Part shown: positions 11,680 through 21,779 of the stretch, in pieces | Numbering within the stretch: position 1 is the first letter of the stretch | How the letters are laid out: each line of letters begins with the position of its first letter | Assembly (NCBI GenBank): GCA_012845835.1 | Contig: JABAKD010000024.1 | Span: forward strand, 6,474,578 to 6,538,577 | DNA length: 64,000 nucleotides | Reading direction: 5' to 3' | Source: Undaria pinnatifida | Taxonomy: Eukaryota; Sar; Phaeophyceae; Laminariales; Alariaceae | Made by a program: the position numbers and the translations under genes | The notes under the pieces: model-generated | Databases searched by the model: none | What the model was told of the DNA's origin: nothing | The model's input: the letters and a program-made list of their open reading frames with translations, nothing else

Positions 11680-12660
11680 GGGGCGTGGTAGCGATGAGAC
11701 AAGAGCTCGGCCCACCACGAATTCCAGGGCTGTCGGGGCTTGCGGTGGGGCTAGGACTGAGGCTGTGGCCGGCGGGGCTGGGGCTAGAGTGGGAGCTTGG
11801 AATGGGGCTGGGGCTTGTGCTGGAGCTAGCGCCGGTTCTGCGGCCGTTGAGGCAGATGTAAAATGTCCGGCGCGTGTTCTCGGGGGGGTGGGTCAGCGGT
11901 ATGGGCTGGGGATTGAGTCGCGGATGGGCTTGAAGAGTGGATCGCTTGGCGGAGGGTGGATGCTAGGGTGCCAAAGTAGCCAAATGACGACAAAGAGAAC
12001 AATAGAGAAGAGAGAGTTGTCGTGGGAGAGGCAAGGTTTCGTGACGCTGTATGGGCCGTCTGAGAGGGGAGCGGGGCTGTGGCGGCGGGGATTGAAGGCA
12101 AGCGTAAATGTGGTCTCGTTAGGGTGAGGGTTGGGGCTGAATATGCGGCGGTACCGGCTGGTGCGGGGGCTTGGATTGAGGCCGTTGAGGCCGATGACAA
12201 AGGTCCGTCGGTTGCGGCTGGGGGTGATCTGGACGTCGGGATTGACGTGGTTGGCGTTGGTGCTGCGGCTCGTGCTGGGAATGCGGGCGTCGGAGATGTC
12301 GGTGTGATCGTGGCGGGCGTTGGTGTCAGCGTGGCACAATTGGCTGTCGGACCCGTCTATGGCGGTTGTGCCGGTGGAAGCACGATCGATTTCTATGGAC
12401 TAGCGGAATGCTCGTTCTTCGGCGCTATCACAGTCGCGAGTCAAGACAAACACGCTATTAAAGTAGCGAGTTGAGACGAGCAAACTTCCCAATATTTCGT
12501 CATCGCTACGTTCGGCGAAAGGAGGAGACGGGTGCGAGGAGGAGAGGAGGAAGTTAAAATGTCGTGGATGGTGAGGGAGGAAAGACCGCCTAGCGATGGT
12601 TTTAGACTGGCGTGGTAGGCCGCCATCGAAGCCTTGATTGCGGGGCCTGGCGCGGTCTTC
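11680..12660 (-). pseudogene. Decayed copy of the Pro/Ser-rich open frame, unit A
   Basis: The minus-strand frame at 11,893-12,339 keeps RRTFVIGLNGLNPSPRTS and SDPLFKPIRDS as in units B and C. A second frame starting at the ATG at 12,626 keeps MAAYHASLKP. The two are now in different frames, and the upstream ATG used in unit B reads ATC here. The C-terminal half is rearranged into the palindrome. Several differences from B and C in the alignable part change the amino acid, which does not suggest strong purifying selection. Confidence 0.55.
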
Positions 12661-13240
12661 TCTCCGTAGTTTTCGTTCTGTTAGGTGGAGAAATTCACAC
12701 GCAGGAAAAAAGGTAGCAAGGACACACGAGTGACCTTTTGTTTCATGGATACGTGGCGATATTTTACCGTTGGCGAAGAACATGGCATAAGCGAAACAAC
12801 ATAATGTTCGTTCATCTACACATTGTTCGGGGATTAGTTCTAGGTAAAGCAGTGGTATATATATAGTCCAATCGTAAGTTATATCGTCCTTGCTCGACTT
12901 GTGGTTCTCTGCAGTTTGCGAATTGGGCATCACGACCCCGATTTCATTTGAGGAGTGCTTGTGTATGCTGTGAATGGCTGGATTTGGTGTACCCGTTAAC
13001 GATCACCAGGTGTATCCCGTGGGCAACAAGTTGGTGTTGGGCTTGTTGAGGTTTTTGCTGGAGAAATTGCTCAGCTTATTTGTTCGAAACATGTACCAGG
13101 TCCTGAAAGAGTACGTTGCAATGGTAATGTAGACATCGAAGGGGCTCCTAGTAGCGCCGGCAGTTTGTAGGCCCGCGAGTCTAATGTTCAACAATACTGG
13201 GGGCCGACGGGTAAAACTTGTAAATCGCAAAACGCAAGAC
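12661..13240. other. Backbone without genes, unit A
   Basis: This corresponds to 28,660-29,137 in B and 49,655-50,137 in C. Shared blocks include GTGAATGGCT and TTAACGATCACCA. No coding evidence. Confidence 0.4.
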
Positions 13241-13489
13241 TGATTCTGCGATAGCCCCCCCCCAAAAAACCAGCGGTTTTCTTCAACACGCGTTTCATGG
13301 ATGCTCGACAGGAGGAAGGGAGCTATGAAAAACATATCTTCATATATATTCTCGTATGCAAAATGACTATCGAACGACGACGTCGGGGTGACAAGGGGCA
13401 CCGTATTTCAGGAGATGCGACCAGGACCCGGTTTCAACCCCAGTAATTTCATTAGCACAAAAAATGGGGAGGCTACCGTAGAACGACTC
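13241..13489 (+). mobile_element. CCCCCC-type short TIR element, copy in unit A
   Basis: A family of about 245-bp sequences found seven times in this window. The left end reads TGATTCTGCGATAGCCCCCC. The right end, reverse-complemented, reads GAGTCGTTCTACGGTAGCC, giving imperfect terminal inverted repeats. The interior includes ACGACGTCGGGGTG. This copy occupies the same unit position as 29,138 and 50,138, so it predates the duplication of the units. No coding capacity. Confidence 0.6.
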
Positions 13490-13926
13490 TGAAACATGCT
13501 GTTCCAAGAATGGTACGTGTAAGAAAAAAAGCGATATTCAAACACGGCAACAAATGTGCAGACGTAACGGCATATCGTACCCTGCTGTTCAATTTTTCAT
13601 CGTACCGTAGCATCACCGCGAGGTAGCGAATATAGTTGCGACACACATGTCACGCATTCCGACGCCGTACAAGAGTTTTGCGCACGATTGTAAACAGGGC
13701 TCAAACCGACGTTTGATGCATGAACGACGTAGCCCCGGCTCGATGAATAGGCGTGGAGTGTATACAGTAGTACCTACTGTAGTGCGGCTTCTACACAAGC
13801 AGCATGTTCCTTTGGTAGTTGTTTCATGTATACCATGGTTGACTAAACTGCAGGGTCCGTTGAGGTTTTCTTCCGTGCATTCATTTCCTGAACAGCAGTT
13901 CATGTGTACGAACTGCAGTATACCCA
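13490..13926. other. Backbone without genes, unit A
   Basis: This matches 29,381-29,820 (B) and 50,382-50,825 (C), including GCATCACCG and AAGAGTTTTGCGCAC-like blocks. No supported gene. Confidence 0.4.
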
Positions 13927-13937
13927 AATTTTCAAGG

Positions 13938-14290
13938 GTCCGTTCGGTACGGTACGTACCGAGGCGTACCGTCGGTATACACCGCGGGTATTACCGGTAC
14001 CGGACACTTCGGTACGTTCGGTACGTTATGAGTACCGGTACCGGAAACTTCGGTATGTTCAGTGCGACATCCATACCGGTACCGGACTCTTCGGTAAGTT
14101 CGGACATCAATACCGGTACCGGACACTTCGGTAAGTTCGGTACGACACCAGTACCAGTACCGGCGGTACCAGTATGCACGTATGTACCGGAGCCGGTACC
14201 GGTATCGGTACAACAACGATACAGTTACCGGACACTTCGGTAAGATTGGCACAGCACTAACCAGGTACCGGAGACTTCGGTACATTTGGC
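13938..14290. repeat. GGTACCGG / TTCGGTAC tandem array, left
   Basis: Degenerate tandem units of about 41-48 bases built from ACCGGTACCGG, CACTTCGGTAAG and TTCGGTACGACATCA. They contain many KpnI-type GGTACC palindromes. Open frames here encode only Tyr/Arg/Pro-rich repeats (for example RYRTLRYV) and are not called as genes. Confidence 0.85.
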
Positions 14291-14335
14291 ACGATATCAA
14301 CCCGATTCCACCACATTGTTACGTCATCCCTTGAC

Positions 14336-14764
14336 ATGTGGCTTCAGGCAGCACTCGAAGCCACACACACTCCCGGTCCTCAACATCTTTCAGAACGCTC
14401 GGTATACCGAGACTCTGAGCACGCATTACCAACGGCGCAAATTCCCCGAATGAGGTGGCTTCCAACAGCGATACCACTGCTTCTGGTGGCGGGTCATCTT
14501 CGCCAGCTCCCACACACACCAGCGCTGGCAGCAGACGTTATCGATGTGGACGCGGAAAAGAAAGCGGTGGCGGTGATTTTTCATGCTCCTGTGTACAACC
14601 CGCTCACGGGAGACATGTAGGAGTTTCCGGCGGAGACGGTAAAAGCCGTCGATGGTTTCCCGGTGCCGGCCGGTTTTCGGAGGGAAGGGACGCGTGAAAC
14701 CTCGTTTATGTGCTCGATTGGGGTGTACGTCGAAATTATCGACGAGAAGGCGGTGCCCTGCTGA
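14336..14764 (+). pseudogene. Coding-like segment with in-frame TAG between two satellite arrays
   Basis: From the ATG at 14,336 the frame runs to a TAG at 14,618-14,620, then stays open in the same frame to a TGA at 14,762-14,764. The part around the stop looks like real protein: DVDAEKKAVAVIFHAPVYNP before it, and EFPAETVKAVDGFPVPAGF then IGVYVEIIDEKAVPC after it. The upstream part is less convincing. I do not recognise the family. It could be a captured host exon, a decayed transposon gene, or a gene read through TAG. It is absent from units B and C, so conservation cannot be tested here. Confidence 0.4.
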
Positions 14765-14994
14765 TAATCCAAAGGGTGCACTTTACCTTGTGAATAGCAT
14801 ATCAAAACAAAGATCAAACAAAAAAATACATTGAAAAATAGAACCAATTAAAGTTCACTTCTATTCTATGCCTCAGCGGGTACCCCCGGCCAATAACGGA
14901 TTGGCTCTGTACATGTAACGCCAGTTTAAGTCCAGTTTATGTACCTAAGCGCAAGTGTGCGCCGGCATATAGGCGGCGGCATATACCACCGGTA

Positions 14995-15350
14995 CTGCCG
15001 GTATATGTATTCAAGTGTGTGTCGGTACCGATACCGGTACTGATACAGACTTTCGTACCGGTACCGGACGCTTCGGTAAGTTCGGTACGACATCAATACT
15101 GGTATCGGAAACGTCGGTAAGCTCTGTACGGCATCGAATACCGATACCAGAAACTTCCGCAAGTTCAGTTCGACATCAATACCGGTGCCGCCGGCACCGG
15201 CACATACTTTCGTATCGGTGCCACACACTTGGGTAAGTTCGGTACACCTCCAATACCGGTACCGGACACCTCGGTAAGTTCGGTACACCTCCAATACCGG
15301 TACCGGACACTTCGGTAAGATCGGTACGATATCCAAACCGGTACCGAGAA
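14995..15350. repeat. GGTACCGG / TTCGGTAC tandem array, right
   Basis: The same unit as the left array and in the same orientation, again with CACTTCGGTAAGTTCGGTAC motifs. The two arrays flank about 0.7 kb of non-repetitive sequence holding the coding-like segment. Confidence 0.85.
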
Positions 15351-15386
15351 TACCGATAACGCACCGAATACACTCTTGCAAAAATT

Positions 15387-17320
15387 CCATTATGTACAGT
15401 AACACTTCGTGTTTCGGTGTTGTTGGGCGAACGGATGGAATATTTATCATAGGTACGTACCAGGTGCATTGCATGTGGTGCGGTAAGTGAAAATGGTAAA
15501 CCTGTTGCGGATGATGTACCGGACATTTGGTCTTTAGACGCAGAGGAGAACGACATACGCGATGCCCAAGAGTCGCGACCCCGAGCCACTCCAAACAAGG
15601 GCCGGAAAAAGGAGCCTCCTACCGGAACCTGAATCACGACTATTGAAAATGATCCATGTAGTCGATGTATGATGCAGAGTATTGGTTTATAAGAGGTACT
15701 GCATTTCAAAAAATGGAGTACCCTCGGTGTTCCCAGCATGCTCGTGACAACGGACACACAAAAAAGATGCAAAACACACTGACCAATGCTGAGCATTTTC
15801 ATTTCGTTTCATTTCGAATCACCACTTTTGCTTTCCAACTCAACCCGTAAGAGGTGTTACCCTCAGCGACCTCCTCGACAAGCCGTAACCATAGGTGCCT
15901 TTCCTACTCCGCCTCGGTTTTGAGCATGCTCGTGACTAGTGCATGTGGTTTATTCCTGCAGTTCAGTTATAACAGAGGTATATGTTGTCAAAAAGATTTT
16001 CTGTCAGAAACACCCAAAAAAAGGTAAATCCATCCTGACCAAAAAAAAGTAGGTACTGGTAGTCAAGACGGTATCGCGGCACGGAGCAAGCGTATGCCGG
16101 GGCCGATGTGCAGTCAGTTCGCATCCCAGCGATCGGACAAACTTAAGCTGTTGGAAGGGGCCACCACAATGGGGCCGTCAGCCCCGAACAAAGGTAAAAC
16201 TTTGGCACCAACTTTCCATGGTGACATCCCTGTTTCTTGCACCTCCCCCTTACTCTCTTCCCCCCTGCTGCTGCAACGCTGCACACTATGTGATCAAGTC
16301 CACCAGTCGGAAAGAGCGCTGAAGCAAGTGTCTGTCTCAACTACGAACCCCTCCTTGTCATGCGCACAAGCTATCCGACATACAGTGGTTGCTGTCTTTT
16401 CATCCTACGACAACGTGGTGCTACCCCACCGGCAATGGCGCAATCTTCGGTTGTTGTTTTCTATCTGCTCCTTATATCGGTCACAACCACCCCAAGCCAA
16501 TACCAAGAGGTACTCTGTTTTGTCGATGATACTGTCACCCAGCGGCGGGGGCGCAGTGTGAACGTGGGGCTGCTTTAAGCACTACCACTACCGCTCGACG
16601 ATGCTGGCTGTAGTCGGTCCAAGCGCCGCTCACCTTTGGATCCTGGTTGGGATCTTCGCATACGATGCTCCTTAGGGAGGAAGCCGTGCCTGGAGCAGTC
16701 GAGCCTCTGGAGGAGAATTCATGGCAGGACCTGACAACCGAAGGGACACCACCAAACAGGCTCTGTGCGGATGCGTTGGTGTTGCCGTTGAAGGTGGTCG
16801 TAGACAAGATCGAAGCCAAGACGAAATAAGTCTTCTTCATCGTGTCTAGCGAGCGTTGCTTCCGCGATCACACCGGGAAGAAGCTTTGCTACAAGCCTTC
16901 TCGACAGATAAGGGCGCAGCCCCTGGGGCTGGGGCTGGGTGGGGGCTAACGGTCTGTGGGCTGTAGGCATGCACTGGAAAGATACCGCCAATCAAAATGG
17001 AGGAGTATCAACTGACGTAAACAAAAGAACATTTTACACATGATATTTGTACTCCAACATACTTAGCATTTCCGTCCAAAAAGGTACAACGAATCAACCC
17101 AGAATTACTTAAAGAAAGGGGCGACATTCCCAAACACCAAACATACAGTCACAGGAGCAGTTCCATACCATATTTTTCACAGCAGCACTAAATCAAACGC
17201 AATATTGCACAACATCATTTGGTTGTTAATGGGTGGATTTTCATTCTCTGTCGGACAAACATTGTGTACTGTCTACCTCCTCTGTCCAACAACAGCGTGT
17301 GTTGTACATCTGTACTTTTC
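15387..17320. other. Backbone and conserved block, unit A
   Basis: The part at 16,330-16,980 is the best-conserved stretch between A and the B/C pair (31,640-32,290 and 52,630-53,270). It keeps an open plus-strand stretch of about 60 codons containing LTTEGTPPNRLCADALVLPL in all three. The first codon is TTG, not ATG, and a TAA follows in all copies, so a complete gene is doubtful. It may be an exon or a fossil coding block. On the opposite strand a frame with HDEEDL and DLVHDRLQRQHQRVRTEPVW is also open. Confidence 0.4.
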
Positions 17321-17324
17321 CCGA

Positions 17325-18975
17325 AGTCCCATGGCACACGTTGCCGGGGGCAATCGGCAACCATGCCTAACCCATGGGCAACCGGTGGGCAACACAAGGG
17401 CAATTCATGGGTAACCCATATAAAGCACATGAGCATCCAAAGGGCAACCCATGGGCTATCACCATCAACCAATTGGCCTCCTATGGGCATCCCATGGGCT
17501 ATTGCCGCCAACCCATGTGAGGGTATGCCATGGGCAAACCATGTGCAGCCCGTGAGTAATCCGTGGGTTGTCAACACCGACTCACGGTCCACCGGGTGGC
17601 AACTATCCCGACCAGCCCATGAGCATCCTCCTGGCATCCCATGAATATCCCATGGGCCATTGCCACGAACAAGGGGCAAGAATCCCATGGGTACCCCATG
17701 GGAACCCCATGGGCTAGACGAAAAAACAGCGCCGAATGAAAGACAAACAATGTAGGTTTTCGCAACTAATTTGTTTGTCTTTGTTTTTCAATAGTTAGCA
17801 CGAGCGACCCATGGGCTACCTACGCATATTCCATGGGTCGCCCATGGACTGCTCATGAGACGTATGAGCTCTCCGTGGTTCGACCATAGCTAGCACTCTC
17901 GTGCAAAACATACAAAATTAGAGACGAATATGTAGGCTCCATTAGCCTTTGTATGGCACTCGAAACTGGGTCGGGATCTACTGTATGTATTCCATGGAAT
18001 GCCCACGGGTTGCCTATGGGATTCCCATGGAAGACCCATGGAAATCCCATGGGTTGGTGGTGATGACCCATGGGCGGCACACGGGTTGGTCAGGCGATGC
18101 TCCTGGATTGCCCCTGGAGTGTCCATAGCATACCATTGGGGTGCCCATGGGATGTCCATACGTTTAAGTGGTACTAGATAATGGGTTCATTGGTCACGGT
18201 CACCCATGTAAAACCCATGGGTCACACACGGTCAGCGTTTGTTTTGCCCATCGATCATTCACGAATGGCTCACGTGTCACGCCCGGGAAGTCTATGCACC
18301 ACCCGCGGTTAGCCCTTGGGTCGCCCACGAGTCACCCACGGGTAGGTCATGGTTGACCCACGGGTAGACCAGGAGTGACCCCCGGTTAGCCCATGAGTCG
18401 CCCACGGCAAGTCCATGGGTCGCTCATGGGTCACCCACGGTGCCATAGTTATCCCAAGGATATGGGTCATCAACGGATAGCCCATGGGTCGTCCGTGTGG
18501 GGTCCCGTGGGCCACTCGTGGGTTACCCATGGGTCACGCACGGGTTGTTGAACACTTGGTTCTGGTAGCCCATGGGTTGCCCATTGTTCCCACGGGCGAC
18601 CTATGCGTGACCCGTGGGTGACCCATGGGCTGGAATGGTATCACAAAGTCATAGGTCGCCCACTGGTGACTCATGGGGCGACCCACCAGCAACCCCTGGG
18701 CAAACCGTCGGTGATACATGAGGGAATGTTGGCTGACCCATGGGCCGACTGTGGGACCGTGAGCGACCCATGGGCTACCCATGGGCTACCCATGAGCTAG
18801 CCGTGCGCTTTATCCCGTACCCAGTTGGCTCGCCCATGAGTTGACTACGGACAGCGCCCATGACTCAACCATGGGCCACTAACGGTATCATGGCTGGCCC
18901 ATGGTCTTCTCACAGATAGTCCGTGGATCACCCACGGATTTCCTGTGGGTAAAAAATGGGTCGCCCGTTGGTGTC
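17325..18975. repeat. CCCATGGG satellite, two inverted halves, unit A
   Basis: A degenerate array with roughly 10-base spacing built on the palindrome CCCATGGG. From 17,325 to 17,715 the motif is followed by CAACC or CTATCACC. From 17,985 to 18,975 it appears as GGGTTG and GGTGGTGAT, which is the reverse complement. The two halves are therefore in opposite orientation around a spacer of about 270 bases. All six frames give Met-Gly-Pro-Trp-His-Gly repeats, so the open frames here are by-products. Confidence 0.85.
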
Positions 18976-20520
18976 CCGTGGGAAATCCAATCGGTTGCCC
19001 ATGAAAGGCAAAAATAAAAGTTGGATATTAGAAGAATTAAAGCATACCACGCAGCTTCAAAGAACTGAGTACAGTCCTTGTCCTCCTAGTGGGGTTGCCT
19101 CGTTAAATTACACTACCGGCACTAAAGTGGGACCCCGAACTATCACGGGGTATTGCGGTACTCTACAGGACGAGGTTGTAACAAGCAAATTTCACCGCAC
19201 TAAAGTGGGGACCCGCACAAAATGGTGCCGCACCAACACGGACACACCGCTGTATCAACGATTCAGTCGGTTGAATTCACAGCTCGAGTGTCTTGAACGA
19301 TCTTGTAGAAACAAAAGGAGTATAGATCCATTCGTGCTGCTGGCTAAACGTTGCGGTGAAAATGGAGGTATACTCCCTTCCGTAGCCTATGCCGGTGGTC
19401 GATGAAATGAGATATACAGCGAATGAGGTAGAGGATGTAAGAAAGGTGGATGAAAAGGGAAAGCAGAGTTGGGACGTGGAGACGGGAGAGGAAGAGACGA
19501 AGGAGGAGCTATCGCCACCGCCGCTGTCACCGCAGCGGCAGCTGCTGGTGCAGTTACCACCGGCACCACCCTATGCTCGGCCGCGTCAGCTGAACTCGAG
19601 AACCATGAAGGCGACGGCGGGAGGGGGCTTCCGCGGGATATGAGATTTCTCTGCGGTTTAGGTGTTAAAGGGAAGTATTAGTACGAGTCATACCCATCGT
19701 ACTGCGCGAGAGGGTGGGTTTCCGAGCGGAATGACGTGTGGGAACGAGATGGAATCAGCACGGGTTGCCTGGTTACGGTGGAGGACGCTGAGAGGCCCGG
19801 GCACTTGGCTAGTGAAGGCTACCCTTCGTTCAGACCATGCTAAGACCCTCCGGTTTTGTTTTTGGTCTTCTATTCTTACTCGTTCTTGGTATAGCAGTGT
19901 AACAATCCTGACTATTTGTGTTCTTGCGAAGTAGAGGCAATAGTGCAACGAATCGTAGTCCCGTCTTTAGTGAAACAAATCTTAGTCCCGTGTGCTTACC
20001 ATGCTCGTTTAGCGTGTGAACGTGCCTAAAATAATCCAGAAATGCAGAGAAAAAGAAATTTCTTATTCTGGAGAAATAGGATGCTGAGTATGTGACGAGA
20101 TGAACGATGATTGATGATTGCCTTGCGTAGCGCTGGCTTGTGAAGGTTGTATTTTCCAGGTCTTCTCTGTCATATATGCAGCACTTTAATAGGACCTGGT
20201 TTCTTTTCAATCAACCAATTGATCCCCGATCGAACAGGTCGGCGAGCTTTGGTTTCTGAGAATTTTCAGGCGTTGGATACGTTTCCAGTGGTTTTATGGT
20301 TGGAAAAAACGTGTGAGCCTGGTCGCGTAGAAGGCCATTGATGATATATCGTCCCACACAGTGCAGTACTACTGCGCACTTCCGGGATAGCAGATTGTCA
20401 ACGTCACGGAAACCCCACTACAGTGCAACCATTTCCACCTAAAACAACACCGCGATAATAAGGAATTAGTCGGCAACTATAATATATACTTCGAGGTATC
20501 AAGTATTATACGGCGATACG
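18976..20520. other. Backbone without genes, unit A
   Basis: This matches 35,140-36,220 plus 38,310-38,620 in B. The large G-rich insertion present in B and C after the TTTTCCAGG block (20,152-20,160 here) is absent, giving an empty site. An acidic frame at 19,389-19,643 is of doubtful meaning. Confidence 0.45.
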
Positions 20521-20527
20521 AAAGGTG

Positions 20528-21745
20528 CGTCTGCTAAAGACATAGGCGTTGGAGACCCTGCTGTACGGGTGTATGACTTGGACTCCCGGCTAGGAGCACT
20601 TCGCTGTGCTCCGTACGGCACACGACAACCGCCTCCTGAGAGGGAATTGGCTTCCAGCACCGACAACGCACCGACCGCACCTCGTGTCGTACGCCAAGGC
20701 TCTCAAGAAGGCACAATGTGGGAGCGTTGACACGACCAACCGCAAGTAACGCCTCCTCTTTGCGAGGGCCATACAACGGACGACCAATGAGCGGTCGACC
20801 CATCGCGTGATGTTTGAGACGATGGCTGGTGGGGAAAACCCTAGACCAGGCCGACCGGAAAATGACTGGGCCCGTCGCCTAGAACACACGACATCAGCGT
20901 ATTCCAAGCCGCCGAAGAGACCACGGATAACTCCCCTTTGCCGTTTGGAGTAGAGACGGTTCTATGGTTGATGGTGGCTAAGAACAGTGGGAACTGGTAC
21001 CGGGGGGTTGTCGACGCGGTAGACCGCTTCATGACCAGATGGCACAGGGGCGAGGCCGAGAAGAGCTGGCTACGCCACGGAGCAGCGGACGCCATGAAAA
21101 GCGACAACGGGAAACCGGGGGCGGGGGGAAGGCAACCGTACCGATATATATATAGCTGCTGACGAATGCAGAAACAAAGTGGCAAGTCGTGTGGCAAGGT
21201 ACCGGTTCGACTAATACGTGGAACGTGTGCTACTATAGCCGTGAACCCTATCGTATGGTAGTTTCTTCTTTGGTTGTGCTTGTTAAGCTTCAAGGGGGAA
21301 GCGCGAAAGCAGCAGTAGTGACGCTTATTGTCTTGCTTGCTTGTTCTGTTCTATTTTCGCCGTGTTGCTCTGTTTGTTCCCATATCCTGCCTCCCCGTCG
21401 GTCCTATTGCCTTGCAAGATATATATATCTGTTCTTCATCATGTATGTTGTTCTTGCAGCTGTTTGGATATTCTTAAATCAGACTCTTCAGAACTCCTGT
21501 CGGCTTGTTTTTACCTCTTTTTGTGTTTTTTTGTTGTTTTTTTTTATTTTTGCTGTCTAGTTTGTTTGGGTGTTTTCTCGTACCCGGTACGCTAGCATTT
21601 AGCTTGCTTGACATTGCATAATTTTTAATTGCGGTTGTTTTTTGTTTTCTCTGTCTCAGTCTGTGACAACGTAATTTGTATCTCTCTAGGATGAAGAGTC
21701 AGCACGGACACTGGGTGTACTGATGATACCGTTGGGTAGAAATAT
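20528..21745 (+). mobile_element. LINE (non-LTR retrotransposon) 3' remnant, unit A
   Basis: In shifting plus-strand frames this encodes the stretch that follows the reverse transcriptase domain in LINE polyproteins: ETLLYGC near 20,553, SYAKALKKAQ near 20,687, FETMAGGENPRPGRPE near 20,811, TVLWLMVAKNSGNWYRGVV near 20,958 and FMTRWHRGEAEKSWLR after it. It is followed by a T-rich 3' untranslated region and a tail block with CAGCACGGACACTGGGTGTACTGA-type sequence near 21,692-21,723. Frameshifts and stops show it is dead, and the catalytic domain is missing (5' truncation). The oldest unit fragment lacks it. Confidence 0.8.
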
Positions 21746-21779
21746 CGGTTGAATGTGAAGACACAACACACACTGGTGG

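Larger units (their letters stand above)
13927..15386. mobile_element. 1.46-kb TIR element made of two satellite arrays around a coding-like core
   Basis: Unit B at about 29,820-29,850 and unit C at about 50,830-50,860 join the flanks directly, so this is an insertion private to unit A. Its ends are imperfect inverted repeats: AATTTTCAAGGGTCCGTTCGG on the left against AATTTTTGCAAGAGTGTATTCGG read from the right. Both ends run into tandem arrays of the same unit, and the centre holds an open frame. The layout fits a DNA transposon with subterminal repeats. No transposase is recognised and the target duplication is unclear. Confidence 0.55.

Noticed and set aside
14926-15802. Tyr/Arg-rich open frames on the minus strand (VPVLEVYRTYRGVRYRY type)
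   Set aside because: Direct translation of the GGTACCGG satellite. All frames are open because the unit lacks stops.
17215-18800. Numerous Met/Gly/Pro/Trp/His-rich open frames
   Set aside because: By-products of the CCCATGGG satellite, present in most frames and on both strands.
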